Positions 45,503 through 53,857 of a DNA stretch of 64,000 bases are shown piece after piece (position 1 is the stretch's first letter; each line of letters starts with the position of its first letter). A program made the position numbers and the translations under genes. The notes under the pieces are model-generated. The model ran no database searches, had not been told where the DNA came from, and worked only from the letters and a program-made list of their open reading frames with translations. The stretch comes from Solibacillus merdavium. GTDB taxonomy: Bacteria; Bacillota; Bacilli; Bacillales_A; Planococcaceae. The stretch covers positions 1 to 64,000 of the forward strand of contig NZ_JACSPW010000005.1 in assembly GCF_014836935.1 (NCBI RefSeq), written 5' to 3'.

Positions 45503-45970
45503 ATGGTGAGATTAGTAGAAGGGGTAAATAAAGTTGTACATGGTATTTTAATTGCCTTGATGGTGGTACTTGTTATTTCGGTATTTTGTCAAATTACGTT
45601 CCGCTTTTTTGACTATTCTATTGCCTGGACAGAAGAACTATCACGGTATTCCATGATTTGGATGACATTTTTAGGGGCGGCCTATGCAGTAGCAGCCCGT
45701 GCGCATATTGGCATGGAATTATTAGTTGACCGGATGGAAGGCCTTATTAAGAAAGCTTTTATCGTGCTAAGCGCAGCAGTTTGTCTAGTGTTTTTTGTAC
45801 TCATGGTCGTTAAAGGCTTTGAACTATCCATGCGTGTAATGAATCAGCCGTCAGCAGTATTGCAAATACCGATGGGGATTGTCTATTCAGTCATTCCTAT
45901 TAGTGGGCTAATTCTTGTGATGAATTTATTCTATATCACCACAAAACAACTGAAAGGAGAGCTATCTTAA
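45503..45970 (+). CDS. dctQ: TRAP transporter small permease DctQ
   Basis: This 155-residue membrane protein has four helices (about 14-34, 46-66, 90-110 and 127-148), the standard DctQ layout, with TEELSRYSMIWMTFLGAAYA conserved. It partners the large DctM subunit. ATG after GATAGGAG, 15 bases past dctP. The stop codon TAA shares its last base with the dctM start (TAATG), which couples their translation. Confidence 0.9.
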   Translation: MVRLVEGVNKVVHGILIALMVVLVISVFCQITFRFFDYSIAWTEELSRYSMIWMTFLGAAYAVAARAHIGMELLVDRMEGLIKKAFIVLSAAVCLVFFVLMVVKGFELSMRVMNQPSAVLQIPMGIVYSVIPISGLILVMNLFYITTKQLKGELS

Positions 45971-47238
45971 TGGCAGATATTATTCTTTTCGTTGTATTGC
46001 TCATATTAATTTTTATTAATGTTCCAATTGCAATTGCTCTAGCGATGGCAGCAACGACATTTTTCGTAATACAAAGTGAAATGCCCATTGTAGCAATCTT
46101 CCAACGTATGTTTAACTCGATAGACTCTTTTCCATTACTTGCAGTTCCTTTTTTCCTGCTTGCCGGTAAGTTAATGGAGTCAGGTGGAATTTCCCGTAGA
46201 TTAATTCATTTAGCGGAAGTAATGCTTGGACGTGTACGCGGTGGATTGGCATTAGTATCAATTATTTCATGTGCCTTTTTCGCTGCATTATCCGGCTCTG
46301 CTGCTGCGACAACAGCGGCGGTTGGTGCCATTATGATTCCTGCTATGGTGAAAAAAGGCTATGATAAAAGCTTCTCCACTGCTATTCAGGCTGCAGGAGG
46401 AACAATCGGAGTCATTATCCCTCCAAGTGTCCCACTTGTATTGTTCGGCGTCACAGCAAGTGTTTCAATAAGCGATCTATTTTTAGCTGGAATAATTCCC
46501 GGTATATTTGTAACGTTTGCTTTACTTGTACTGGTTTACATCGTTTCGATTCTCCAAGGTTACGGCGGGGGAGAGAAATATGATTTCAAAGAATTTTTCT
46601 TAGCTTTAAAGGATTCTATTTTAGCTCTAATGATGCCTGTCATTATTTTAGGCGGTATTTACAGTGGGTTTTTTACCGCTACAGAAGCGGCTTTAGTTGC
46701 GGTAGTATATGGGTTAATCGTAGGAGTATTTATTTACCGCGAAATTACTTTAAAAGATTTGTATCACATATTTTCATCAGCAACTGTCATGAGTGCATCC
46801 ATTTTATTTATCATTGCTGGCGCATCTGTTTTTGCCTATTACTTAACGCGCGAACGCATTCCGATGCAAATTACAGAAGCTTTATTAAGTGTGACGGACA
46901 ACTGGATTTTTGCATTGCTTATCATTAATTTCATATTACTGATTGTCGGAACATTTATGGAAACAGCGGCAGCTATTTTAATTTTAACGCCAATATTAGC
47001 GCCTGTTGCGACTGCACTTGGTATTGACCTTGTTCATTTTGGAATTATAATGATTGTTAATTTAGCGATTGGATACATAACACCACCAGTTGGGTTAAAC
47101 TTATTCGTAGCCAATAAAATAGCCGGAACGAAACTTGAAGGTGTAATGCGTGCGATCATACCATTTATACTTGTCATGATAATTTGTGTATTAATCATCT
47201 CATTCGTTCCAGCACTTAGTTTATTTTTAGTGAAATAG
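45970..47238 (+). CDS. dctM: TRAP transporter large permease DctM
   Basis: This 422-residue protein has about twelve membrane helices and forms the ion-coupled translocation unit. Family blocks seen: FPLLAVPFFLLAGKLMESGG, AFFAALSGSAAATTAAVGAI, GGTIGVIIPPSVPLVLFG, GGIYSGFFTATEAA and YITPPVGLNLFV. It uses an ion gradient rather than ATP. Starts overlapping the dctQ stop by one base. The GntR gene starts 16 bases beyond its stop. Confidence 0.95.
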   Translation: MADIILFVVLLILIFINVPIAIALAMAATTFFVIQSEMPIVAIFQRMFNSIDSFPLLAVPFFLLAGKLMESGGISRRLIHLAEVMLGRVRGGLALVSIISCAFFAALSGSAAATTAAVGAIMIPAMVKKGYDKSFSTAIQAAGGTIGVIIPPSVPLVLFGVTASVSISDLFLAGIIPGIFVTFALLVLVYIVSILQGYGGGEKYDFKEFFLALKDSILALMMPVIILGGIYSGFFTATEAALVAVVYGLIVGVFIYREITLKDLYHIFSSATVMSASILFIIAGASVFAYYLTRERIPMQITEALLSVTDNWIFALLIINFILLIVGTFMETAAAILILTPILAPVATALGIDLVHFGIIMIVNLAIGYITPPVGLNLFVANKIAGTKLEGVMRAIIPFILVMIICVLIISFVPALSLFLVK

Positions 47239-47254
47239 TGAAGGTGTGAATCCG

Positions 47255-47959
47255 GTGACTTCAACAAACAAACAAAAGGTTTATGAAATCATATTCCAAA
47301 AAATCCAACATGAAATTGCTGCTGGTCATTTAAAGATTGGCGATAAATTGCCTCCTGAACGGGAACTTGCCGCGCTCTACAGTGTAAGTCGCACGTCGAT
47401 ACGAGAAGCACTACGGTTATTGGAAGTCAGTGATGTAGTGGAAATCCGACAAGGTGATGGGACATTTATCAAAAATAAATCCCTTCATCAAGTACAGGAC
47501 CCATTATCAAATGTACTATTAAAAACTGATAAAGTCGTTTTATATGAGATGCTTGAATTAAGGCTGATTCTGGAATCTCAGTGTGCAGCACTTGCTGCAT
47601 TACGAGCAGATGGTCATGACCTTGAAAAAATTGCGCAATCAATTGAAGCGATGAAAGCAGCTGAGGATAATGAAGAGGCTGGGCTACAGGCAGACTTCGA
47701 CTTCCATATGGCAATCGCAAAATCGACCCATAACAGCGTACTTGAACAAATGATCGCGTCTTTGGAACCGCACATGCAAAATACAATTGAAGCAACGCGC
47801 AAACATCGATTATCATCAAAAGCAAATATCACGCGTACATTTGATGAGCATAAAGCGATTTACCTAGCTATTAGCCGAGGGGAAAGCGAAAAGGCGAAGT
47901 TACTTATGGAAGACCATATTCGGACAATTCGTGAAGAAATCTCGGAATTATCGTTTTAA
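47255..47959 (+). CDS. FadR-type GntR-family transcriptional regulator
   Basis: This 234-residue regulator has an N-terminal winged helix-turn-helix (about 5-70, LKIGDKLPPERELAALYSVSRTS) and a C-terminal FCD ligand-binding domain (about 95-230) with the Asp/His metal-site pattern (DFDFHMAIAKSTHN, EHKAIYLAI, MEDHIRTI). FCD regulators of hydroxy-acid operons release DNA on binding their acid. I chose GTG at 47255, eight bases after AAGGTG. GTG 47246 overlaps it. As the last gene of the operon it is probably autoregulated through the paired sites at 43077-43109. Confidence 0.9.
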   Translation: MTSTNKQKVYEIIFQKIQHEIAAGHLKIGDKLPPERELAALYSVSRTSIREALRLLEVSDVVEIRQGDGTFIKNKSLHQVQDPLSNVLLKTDKVVLYEMLELRLILESQCAALAALRADGHDLEKIAQSIEAMKAAEDNEEAGLQADFDFHMAIAKSTHNSVLEQMIASLEPHMQNTIEATRKHRLSSKANITRTFDEHKAIYLAISRGESEKAKLLMEDHIRTIREEISELSF

Positions 47960-47980
47960 AAATCTCATCACTTAATGAAG

Positions 47981-48024
47981 AACGCCGCAAATTTTGAAAT
48001 CTAATTTGCGGCGTTTTACTATTT
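47981..48024. terminator. bidirectional intrinsic terminator
   Basis: A perfect 13-bp stem AACGCCGCAAATT (47981-47993) with 48003-48015, followed by TTTACTATTTT. It separates the convergent regulator and hydratase genes. Confidence 0.85.
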
Positions 48025-48824
48025 TATTTACGTTGTTGTCTGGAAAAAGCAGGTTGGCGTTTTTCAACAAAGGCACGTACACCTTCAGCAAAATCGGTTT
48101 GAGAAACGAACGATGAAGAGCCTTCCCATAGTGCTGGCGTTGAATCAACACACTCTTTTACAGAACGCTTAACAGCAAGAAGTGAATCCGGTGACATCCC
48201 GGCTACTAGTTTTCCCATGCGAATGGCAAAGCGATTCAAATCCTTTTCCGAAACTAAATAGTTTAACATTCCTGCTTTATATGCCTCATCTGCTTTATAC
48301 ATACGACCAGTAAATACAAAGTCTTTCGTTGCAGAAGGCCCCACTAAATCAACTAAACGCTTAGCAAATTTATTATTTAATGTGATACCAAGCTTTCCAA
48401 CGGGAATCCCCATTTTCGCTTTATCCGAACCAATGCGGATGTCACATGCAAGTGCAAGCTCTAACCCAGCACCCATTGCCGGTCCATTAATGACACCGAT
48501 AACAGGCAATGGTAAATTTTCAATTGTAGAAATTGTTTTTTCCATATGTACAAAAGCTTCTTCGGCTTTTTCCAAGGAAATTGAATTGAATTCTTTAATA
48601 TCAGAACCCGCAGTAAAGTTCTCTCCAGAACCTCGTAAAAGCAACACTTTATTTTTAGGATTTTCCAACGTCTTTAGTGCAATGTTTGCTAATTGATCCC
48701 ACATATTTGCCGTCAACGCATTTTTAAGCTGAGGTCGATGAATTGTGATAATGGCAATTCCAGCTGTCTCCTGATAAATAATTTTTGCTTCTTCAGCTTC
48801 AAGCCTTGTAGTACGCACTTGCAT
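48024..48824 (-). CDS. enoyl-CoA hydratase/isomerase family protein
   Basis: This 266-residue crotonase-fold protein has the oxyanion-hole and CoA-site pattern GENFTAGSDIKEF and GPAMGAGLELALACDIRI. One catalytic acid is in GLELALACD. The usual second Glu of hydratases (PEI) is replaced (GIPVGKLGI), so it may be an isomerase or another crotonase activity rather than a true hydratase. CoA-dependent substrate unknown. Alone between convergent operons. ATG on the - strand behind a GGGGG-rich ribosome binding site. Confidence 0.87.
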   Translation of the reverse strand: MQVRTTRLEAEEAKIIYQETAGIAIITIHRPQLKNALTANMWDQLANIALKTLENPKNKVLLLRGSGENFTAGSDIKEFNSISLEKAEEAFVHMEKTISTIENLPLPVIGVINGPAMGAGLELALACDIRIGSDKAKMGIPVGKLGITLNNKFAKRLVDLVGPSATKDFVFTGRMYKADEAYKAGMLNYLVSEKDLNRFAIRMGKLVAGMSPDSLLAVKRSVKECVDSTPALWEGSSSFVSQTDFAEGVRAFVEKRQPAFSRQQRK

Positions 48825-48994
48825 AAATATCCCCCTTAAATCATTTATACCAATTATTATAGACGATTATTAAATCATTAACATTTAATTAAGAATTTTC
48901 AAGAAAAATGTTAATATGTTAAGCAAATCTATACTCATATCTTGTTAAATTTATTTAAGAGAATGGTACAATATGGTTGAAGGGAGCCATGTTT

Positions 48995-49858
48995 ATGTAT
49001 GACACATATGTGAAAGCTTTCGAAACCTATTTAATGTCAATCAATAAATCGTTTTATACGAAAAAACAATATACGTTGGATGCAAAGCAGTTTGCTGAAA
49101 TAATTCAGCATACCGAGCACATAAATGAAGCGTTGCAACATTATGCAAAGGAAATTCAAGAAACCTATCAAAAGGTGAATACAATAAATCGGAAATTCGC
49201 GTCAATTCGTCAATTTTTAACTTTTTTACAATTAAGGGGTGTTATAACAGCGTATAATGAAGCATTGATTCAACCTTTAGAAAAGCTAGATACAGAACTT
49301 GACGTTTTAAAAGAAAAGCAATTTAAACGAGCACTGTCCTATTGGCCCTATCAATATGACATCGCACAAAACGCTGAACATGAATGGCTGGCATTAAGAA
49401 ATGCGGCAATTGTTTTCACGGTAGCGGAGCTTGGCATTAAACCTGCAGAGCTTGTTCGTATGGAATGGAAGCATATTAATAAACAAACAAAAGAGGTCAT
49501 TGTCCTTGCTTCCAAAACTTTCAGGTCATTGCCTATTTCCACAAGACTATTGGAATTATTAGATGACTATAAAAGATTTACTGAACAATTTATGCCCCTC
49601 ACTGATTTCTCACCATACGTCTGGCTTGGCGTAGGGAACAAGATGGGAGAGCCATTAACTGTAAAAACCATTGAAAGAATATTCAAATCGATGTCAGAGC
49701 AGATGGAATTTAAAATAACCGCTACAAATCTAAGATATTACACCATCCAAAAGGAATTAATTCAACAGCAGGAAACAGAATCCTTATTTGAGCAATTTGG
49801 TTATGCAAGAAAGGGCGTTTTAACCGAACGAGAGCAGCGTTTCCCTAAAAACTATTGA
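48995..49858 (+). CDS. degenerate tyrosine recombinase, probably catalytically dead
   Basis: This 287-residue protein has the two-part layout of XerC/D: an N-terminal SAM-like domain (about 1-100, with INRKFASIRQFLTFLQLRG) and a C-terminal catalytic-fold domain (about 105-280). The active site is ruined. The first Arg of LGxRxSEL is Lys (LGIKPAELVRMEW), box II reads TNLRYYTIQ instead of HxLRH, and neither the LGH histidine nor the IYTH tyrosine nucleophile is found. The open frame is intact, so a structural or DNA-binding role is possible. ATG at 48995 follows AGGGAG by eight bases. Confidence 0.72.
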   Translation: MYDTYVKAFETYLMSINKSFYTKKQYTLDAKQFAEIIQHTEHINEALQHYAKEIQETYQKVNTINRKFASIRQFLTFLQLRGVITAYNEALIQPLEKLDTELDVLKEKQFKRALSYWPYQYDIAQNAEHEWLALRNAAIVFTVAELGIKPAELVRMEWKHINKQTKEVIVLASKTFRSLPISTRLLELLDDYKRFTEQFMPLTDFSPYVWLGVGNKMGEPLTVKTIERIFKSMSEQMEFKITATNLRYYTIQKELIQQQETESLFEQFGYARKGVLTEREQRFPKNY

Positions 49859-49937
49859 AACTTATGCTACAATAGCAAATAGACGGACACAATTTGATAT
49901 TTAAAGAAAGAAAATGATATTAAGAGGGGGAAAGGCC

Positions 49938-50342
49938 TTGGCAATTTCAATGATGGAAGCATATACAATTGAAGTATTAAAAGCACATCCATACACATAC
50001 GAACAAGTTAGACAGTATATCGAAAATGATCAAGTTCACATTTTAAAAGATGATTACAACATGGACTTTGAACCAATCATGACATTGCTAAATGAAGATA
50101 CAAATCTTCTACAGCAAGCATTTGAAGGGAATTATAAAGTGAAGTTTATGACAATTAATGGACTAAAAAATTTGCTGCGGATGCGTTTTCAAATTACAGA
50201 GGATCAGTATGAGCTTTTAGAAGCTGGAAATGGCTTAGCGCAATTAAATGTATCAGCAGATACAGAACAGGAAATCCGCAATATGTTGTCATCAAACTGG
50301 AAGGTAAAGCGTAACGGTGAAACGATTACGCTATTTGTATAA
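49938..50342 (+). CDS. hypothetical protein
   Basis: This 134-residue soluble protein looks helical and has no signal peptide, membrane helix or known motif. I chose TTG at 49938. GGGGG lies nine bases before it, and the codons upstream have no ribosome binding site of their own. It sits 80 bases after the degenerate recombinase, and a small membrane-protein ORF begins three bases past its stop. The three may form an operon of unknown purpose. Confidence 0.65.
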   Translation: MAISMMEAYTIEVLKAHPYTYEQVRQYIENDQVHILKDDYNMDFEPIMTLLNEDTNLLQQAFEGNYKVKFMTINGLKNLLRMRFQITEDQYELLEAGNGLAQLNVSADTEQEIRNMLSSNWKVKRNGETITLFV

Positions 50343-50345
50343 AAG

Positions 50346-50474
50346 ATGGATTGGCTTACTATTATCTTATTTATCGGGGCATTCCTGCTTTTTGTCAAAC
50401 TATTTAAAGGCGTACTGAAACTAGTCTTGTTTTTAATTATAGTTTTTTTCTTGTATCGTTTTTTTATGATGTAA
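50346..50474 (+). CDS. 42-residue two-helix membrane protein
   Basis: This short ORF starts MDWLTIILFIGAFLLFVKLF and then has a second hydrophobic block ending LYRFFMM. Two helices fill most of the 42 residues. It starts three bases after the stop of the preceding gene, suggesting coupled translation, but the ribosome binding site is weak (AAAAG). A bidirectional terminator follows directly. Not recognised. The terminator placement is the best support. Confidence 0.5.
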   Translation: MDWLTIILFIGAFLLFVKLFKGVLKLVLFLIIVFFLYRFFMM

Positions 50475-50480
50475 CAATAA

Positions 50481-50532
50481 AAAAGATGGGATAGAGTAGA
50501 GTCTTTATGACTTTTACTTTATCCCATCTTTT
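50481..50532. terminator. bidirectional terminator
   Basis: AAAAGATGGGATA (50481-50493) pairs with TATCCCATCTTTT (50520-50532) across a 26-base loop, between the small membrane-protein ORF and the convergent CorA-like gene. Confidence 0.75.
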
Positions 50533-50535
50533 AAT

Positions 50536-51948
50536 TTACCGCTGTCGTTTTCTTCGTACTTTTCCGTATATGCTAGTTGTAAAGTTGAACAGCTGATTGA
50601 TGATTAAAGCTGCCATTGTGAATAACCCCAGCATAGCTAGTATTAATGCTATCCATTCAAATAAAGTGAAGTCCACTATATCGGACAGTTGGATAGGTTC
50701 TCCCAACATTTCAATGACTAGGTTCATTCCATATATACCGGAAATCATACTGAAAATAGTTAAAATAAAAATTAGCTTGTTTAATCTATCAGCGGATCGA
50801 TCTTCCTGAATCCGATAAAGTTCATCTAGCGTTTCCTTCGTTTCATGATACAGCCCGTCTATACGAAACACCTTCCGGAAATACTGCGAAATTTCTTTCC
50901 CTTCAGTACGTACAGAGACTTCCGTAAAGTAATACCTAGAGGCGAACTTTGTTATTTGTTCAATTAATTCCTCGACTATATCTTTATCCTTTGAAAATTT
51001 TAATTCACTATGTTCAAATATTAACTTCAATAGCATGAGCTTATAAAAATAATGAATAAGTAAAGTGTAATAGGAAATCGAATGAAAACTCCCGAGATAT
51101 TTCTTCATACTTTCTTCATCGACATTTGTTAATTGGATTTGGCCTTGCAATGTCGTAATTGTATAAAATCTCGGTGCCCAGCGTTGGTAAGTATGTTCAT
51201 CAATAAAACGCTTTATATATTCTTCATTCGTACTGGATATATAGGGATCTCCATTACGATCACGCCCATTCAGCTGCCCGGCGCGGTATAGTAGAAATTC
51301 ATCGATTTTTGTATTTTCATCAAAATGAAAAAAAGCACTTACATACATGCGCTCATCTTCAAAAAACGGTATTTTGCTAATATTTTTATGAATGGCTGAA
51401 TAATCAACAAAAAAATCTTCTAAAAATGGTGCAATCTTCTTAAATAATAATTCCTCCGTATTTTCAAACGTAAAATCCTCATATTGGATAGTTACGCCGA
51501 GTTCTTCATCAATTTTCGGCTGTAGTACGCGAAAGTAATGCCCAAATGACAACGCAGCATTTACATCAATATCGTCTTCCAATTGTATTCTTATAGCTGC
51601 AATACCAATACCGAATGGACATAAATTGACATCTGCACTCAATAAGGTAAAAGGAATTTCATCGAATTGTGTTACCATCACGCCTTGCCCCTGTATCTTT
51701 TTCGAGTAGCGATTAAAGTGGAGATGAGAGACGTCATCATTTAATAGCTTTTCTTCTATAAAGGGGTAATAAAATTGCTTTAATAATTGGTGAGAAACTT
51801 CGACATCTTCTCCGTAAAGAGTATCTTCATAACCCATTTTAAAATGATAAAAATGATGCTGCTTTAATAGCTGCTCAAATTTTCCAAAATGATATTGACG
51901 ATAATTAAATGGATAGTAAAAGACGTAATGGGTTTTAAGCGAATTCAT
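50536..51948 (-). CDS. divergent CorA-like membrane protein
   Basis: This protein has 470 residues: a soluble N-terminal domain of about 380 residues and two C-terminal membrane helices (about 393-413 and 430-457). Just after the first helix is SGIYGMNL, which carries the GMN motif that forms the selectivity ring of CorA Mg2+ channels. The N-terminal domain shows little resemblance to CorA. The layout suggests a metal-ion transporter or a sensor built on the CorA pore. A Lys/Arg-rich tail (KVRRKRQR) follows the last helix. Confidence 0.7.
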   Translation of the reverse strand: MNSLKTHYVFYYPFNYRQYHFGKFEQLLKQHHFYHFKMGYEDTLYGEDVEVSHQLLKQFYYPFIEEKLLNDDVSHLHFNRYSKKIQGQGVMVTQFDEIPFTLLSADVNLCPFGIGIAAIRIQLEDDIDVNAALSFGHYFRVLQPKIDEELGVTIQYEDFTFENTEELLFKKIAPFLEDFFVDYSAIHKNISKIPFFEDERMYVSAFFHFDENTKIDEFLLYRAGQLNGRDRNGDPYISSTNEEYIKRFIDEHTYQRWAPRFYTITTLQGQIQLTNVDEESMKKYLGSFHSISYYTLLIHYFYKLMLLKLIFEHSELKFSKDKDIVEELIEQITKFASRYYFTEVSVRTEGKEISQYFRKVFRIDGLYHETKETLDELYRIQEDRSADRLNKLIFILTIFSMISGIYGMNLVIEMLGEPIQLSDIVDFTLFEWIALILAMLGLFTMAALIINQLFNFTTSIYGKVRRKRQR

Positions 51949-52016
51949 CGTTTCACCTCCTAGATTCTACATTCCCGAAAACCAAAATTTCTAACCTAAA
52001 TGCTCATTTTCAAAAA

Positions 52017-52080
52017 CGCTCTCAGACGATTTGAGATGGACAACTATACACAACATTAAATTTCACTGCGTCTGAGAGCG
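52017..52080. repeat. 12-bp inverted repeat
   Basis: CGCTCTCAGACG (52017-52028) and its exact complement CGTCTGAGAGCG (52069-52080) are separated by 40 bases. No T-run follows. It sits between the divergent CorA-like and tyrosine recombinase genes and could form a cruciform or a binding site pair. Confidence 0.7.
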
Positions 52081-52094
52081 AAATCACATTTAAG

Positions 52095-52106
52095 GAACGT
52101 TTGTTC
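52095..52106. promoter_or_regulatory. possible LexA (SOS) box
   Basis: GAACGTTTGTTC has the GAAC-N4-GTTC form of the Bacillus LexA operator. Two of the preferred inner bases differ from the usual consensus. Position between divergent genes would suit control of the recombinase gene. Confidence 0.4.
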
Positions 52107-52150
52107 TGTTTTTAGGTACAAATGATGCTAATTATGCGATTTTATCCAAT

Positions 52151-52194
52151 AATGTTCCCAAATATAAATTTGGGAACATTATTTATGCTATAAT
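52151..52194 (+). promoter_or_regulatory. palindrome plus extended -10 promoter of the recombinase gene
   Basis: AATGTTCCCAAAT (52151-52163) and its complement (52168-52180) form a perfect 13-bp palindrome with a four-base centre. TG-C-TATAAT (52186-52194) follows at once as an extended -10 element, about 30 bases before the gene. The palindrome covers the -35 area, so it is a candidate operator. Confidence 0.6.
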
Positions 52195-52222
52195 AATAGA
52201 GAAGAGAGGATGAAATTGGGAA

Positions 52223-53164
52223 ATGCCACTACCTAAATTTTTGCGGGATTTTTTAATCTACTTAACAACAATTACGGGCAAGTCCCCAAGAACCCGTAAA
52301 GAGTATGAATATGATTTAGTTTTATTTATGCGCTTTTTAAAAGCCATTGAACACGATATACAATTGGATTTAATACATACGATAGATATTTCAGATGTAA
52401 CAATAGATATGATTAAGGAAGTTTCCTTGGAAGATTTATATTTATTTATGGAGTACTGTGAAGTGCAGCGTGGAAATTCTTCTTCTGCCCGCGCACGTAA
52501 AGTCGCGACATTGAAAGCTTTTTTCAAATATTTAAAAGGAAAGCGCCGACTTGTTGATGAGAACCCAGCCGAACATCTAGAAACACCAAAAATCGGTAAA
52601 AGATCGCCGGTTTATTTAAATTATAATGAAGCAAAGGAATTTATCGGTGCAGTCCAAGGACAGTACTATAGTACACGCGACGAATGCATGATGGTATTTT
52701 TCTTAAACCTGGGGATACGGGTTTCGGAATTGTGCTCTCTAAATATAGATTCTATTCATGACCGTAAGTTAACCGTAATCGGTAAAGGGAACAAAGAGCG
52801 CCAAGTATACTTAAATGATGCTTGTATGAAAGCTTTGGAAAAATATTTACTAGAACGTAATACATATAAAGGTGATGGGAAAGAACCATTATTCGTTTCA
52901 CAAAAGGGAACTCGGTTTGCCAGACAATCCATTGCCCGCATCGTAAAAGCTATTAATGCAAATAGCGAATCACCAAAAGACCGATTAACACCGCATAAGC
53001 TGCGTCATACTTCTGCAACGATGATGTATAAAGCGGGGGCAGATATACGAAGCCTACAGCACATATTGGGGCACTCAAGTGTTGCGACCACTCAAATTTA
53101 TACACATATAGAAGATGAGCAAATACAGGAAGTACTAAAAAACAATCCTTTCAATAATTTATAA
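52223..53164 (+). CDS. tyrosine recombinase XerC/XerD-like, intact
   Basis: This 313-residue site-specific recombinase has an N-terminal SAM-like DNA-binding domain (about 5-115) and a catalytic domain. All catalytic residues are visible: Arg in LGIRVSEL, Lys in VIGKGNKERQ, HKLRHTSA, His in LGHSSV and the nucleophile Tyr in TQIYTH. It cuts and rejoins DNA through a 3'-phosphotyrosine link. The N-terminal domain is longer than in classical XerC/XerD, and no other phage genes are present, so a chromosome-resident recombinase of unknown target is likely. Confidence 0.9.
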   Translation: MPLPKFLRDFLIYLTTITGKSPRTRKEYEYDLVLFMRFLKAIEHDIQLDLIHTIDISDVTIDMIKEVSLEDLYLFMEYCEVQRGNSSSARARKVATLKAFFKYLKGKRRLVDENPAEHLETPKIGKRSPVYLNYNEAKEFIGAVQGQYYSTRDECMMVFFLNLGIRVSELCSLNIDSIHDRKLTVIGKGNKERQVYLNDACMKALEKYLLERNTYKGDGKEPLFVSQKGTRFARQSIARIVKAINANSESPKDRLTPHKLRHTSATMMYKAGADIRSLQHILGHSSVATTQIYTHIEDEQIQEVLKNNPFNNL

Positions 53165-53312
53165 TAATTATATTATGTCAACTAAACTACAAGATCTTTA
53201 TTGTAGTTTTTTTATTTGCTTAAATTGAGAAAATTCGTTGACATTAATAACTAATCTGTTATATAGTTAATTCATAAATCAAAAACTGTTATAGTACAAA
53301 GGAGGATGGATT

Positions 53313-53465
53313 ATGATCCATTATGAAGAAGGTTATTCCGTATATGTAGAGAAGTGTGAGCAGTTTGGACTTGAGCCAGTAAATTTCCATTATTTTGTAA
53401 ATATGCTTTCGCCACAGCAATTACTTGCATATTATAACTACGCAATTGAACAGGAGATGAAATAA
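53313..53465 (+). CDS. 50-residue hypothetical protein
   Basis: This short soluble ORF begins MIHYEEGYSVYVEKCEQFGL and ends with a helical NYAIEQEMK tail. A textbook ribosome binding site AAAGGAGGATG lies eight bases before the ATG, and a terminator lies about 100 bases downstream. That combination strongly supports a real gene. No known motif. It lies 150 bases after the intact recombinase and might be read from its own promoter. Confidence 0.75.
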   Translation: MIHYEEGYSVYVEKCEQFGLEPVNFHYFVNMLSPQQLLAYYNYAIEQEMK

Positions 53466-53857
53466 TATCTTACAGGCAGCGTCGAACTACCTTCACCTTC
53501 CATTAGTAAAAGAATTGCTAATCACCACAATGACAAAATCATTATGTAACAATTTAATAGCACCCAATAAATCAGTCTATCCTTATATATAGATTGATTT
53601 ATTTTTTTGTATTATTATTCCAATATAAATATATTTATCTATTGGCAGATTCAATTGTGTTACTATAGTATCAATGAAATTTACTAGAAGAGAAAATTTA
53701 AGTCTATTTAATTATGATAAATTTGTGAATTATGTATAATTTACTATCTTTAAAATGATTACATTTACATAAAAAGTTAGCTAAATATATTATTTAGATT
53801 TATAATTTTATCAATAGAAAATATAGTTATTCTAAAGAACAGAATGGAGAGGTTTCT
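53466..53857. other. intergenic region with terminator and candidate promoter
   Basis: It contains the terminator at 53568-53608 for the 50-residue ORF and a possible promoter TTGGCA (53642-53647), 16-base spacer, TATAGT (53664-53669), about 190 bases before the PAS-GGDEF-EAL gene. The rest is AT-rich with no supported ORF. Confidence 0.45.
53568..53608 (+). terminator. intrinsic terminator
   Basis: AAATCAGTCTAT (53569-53580) pairs with ATAGATTGATTT (53589-53600, one G-U), followed by A and seven T. Confidence 0.85.
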
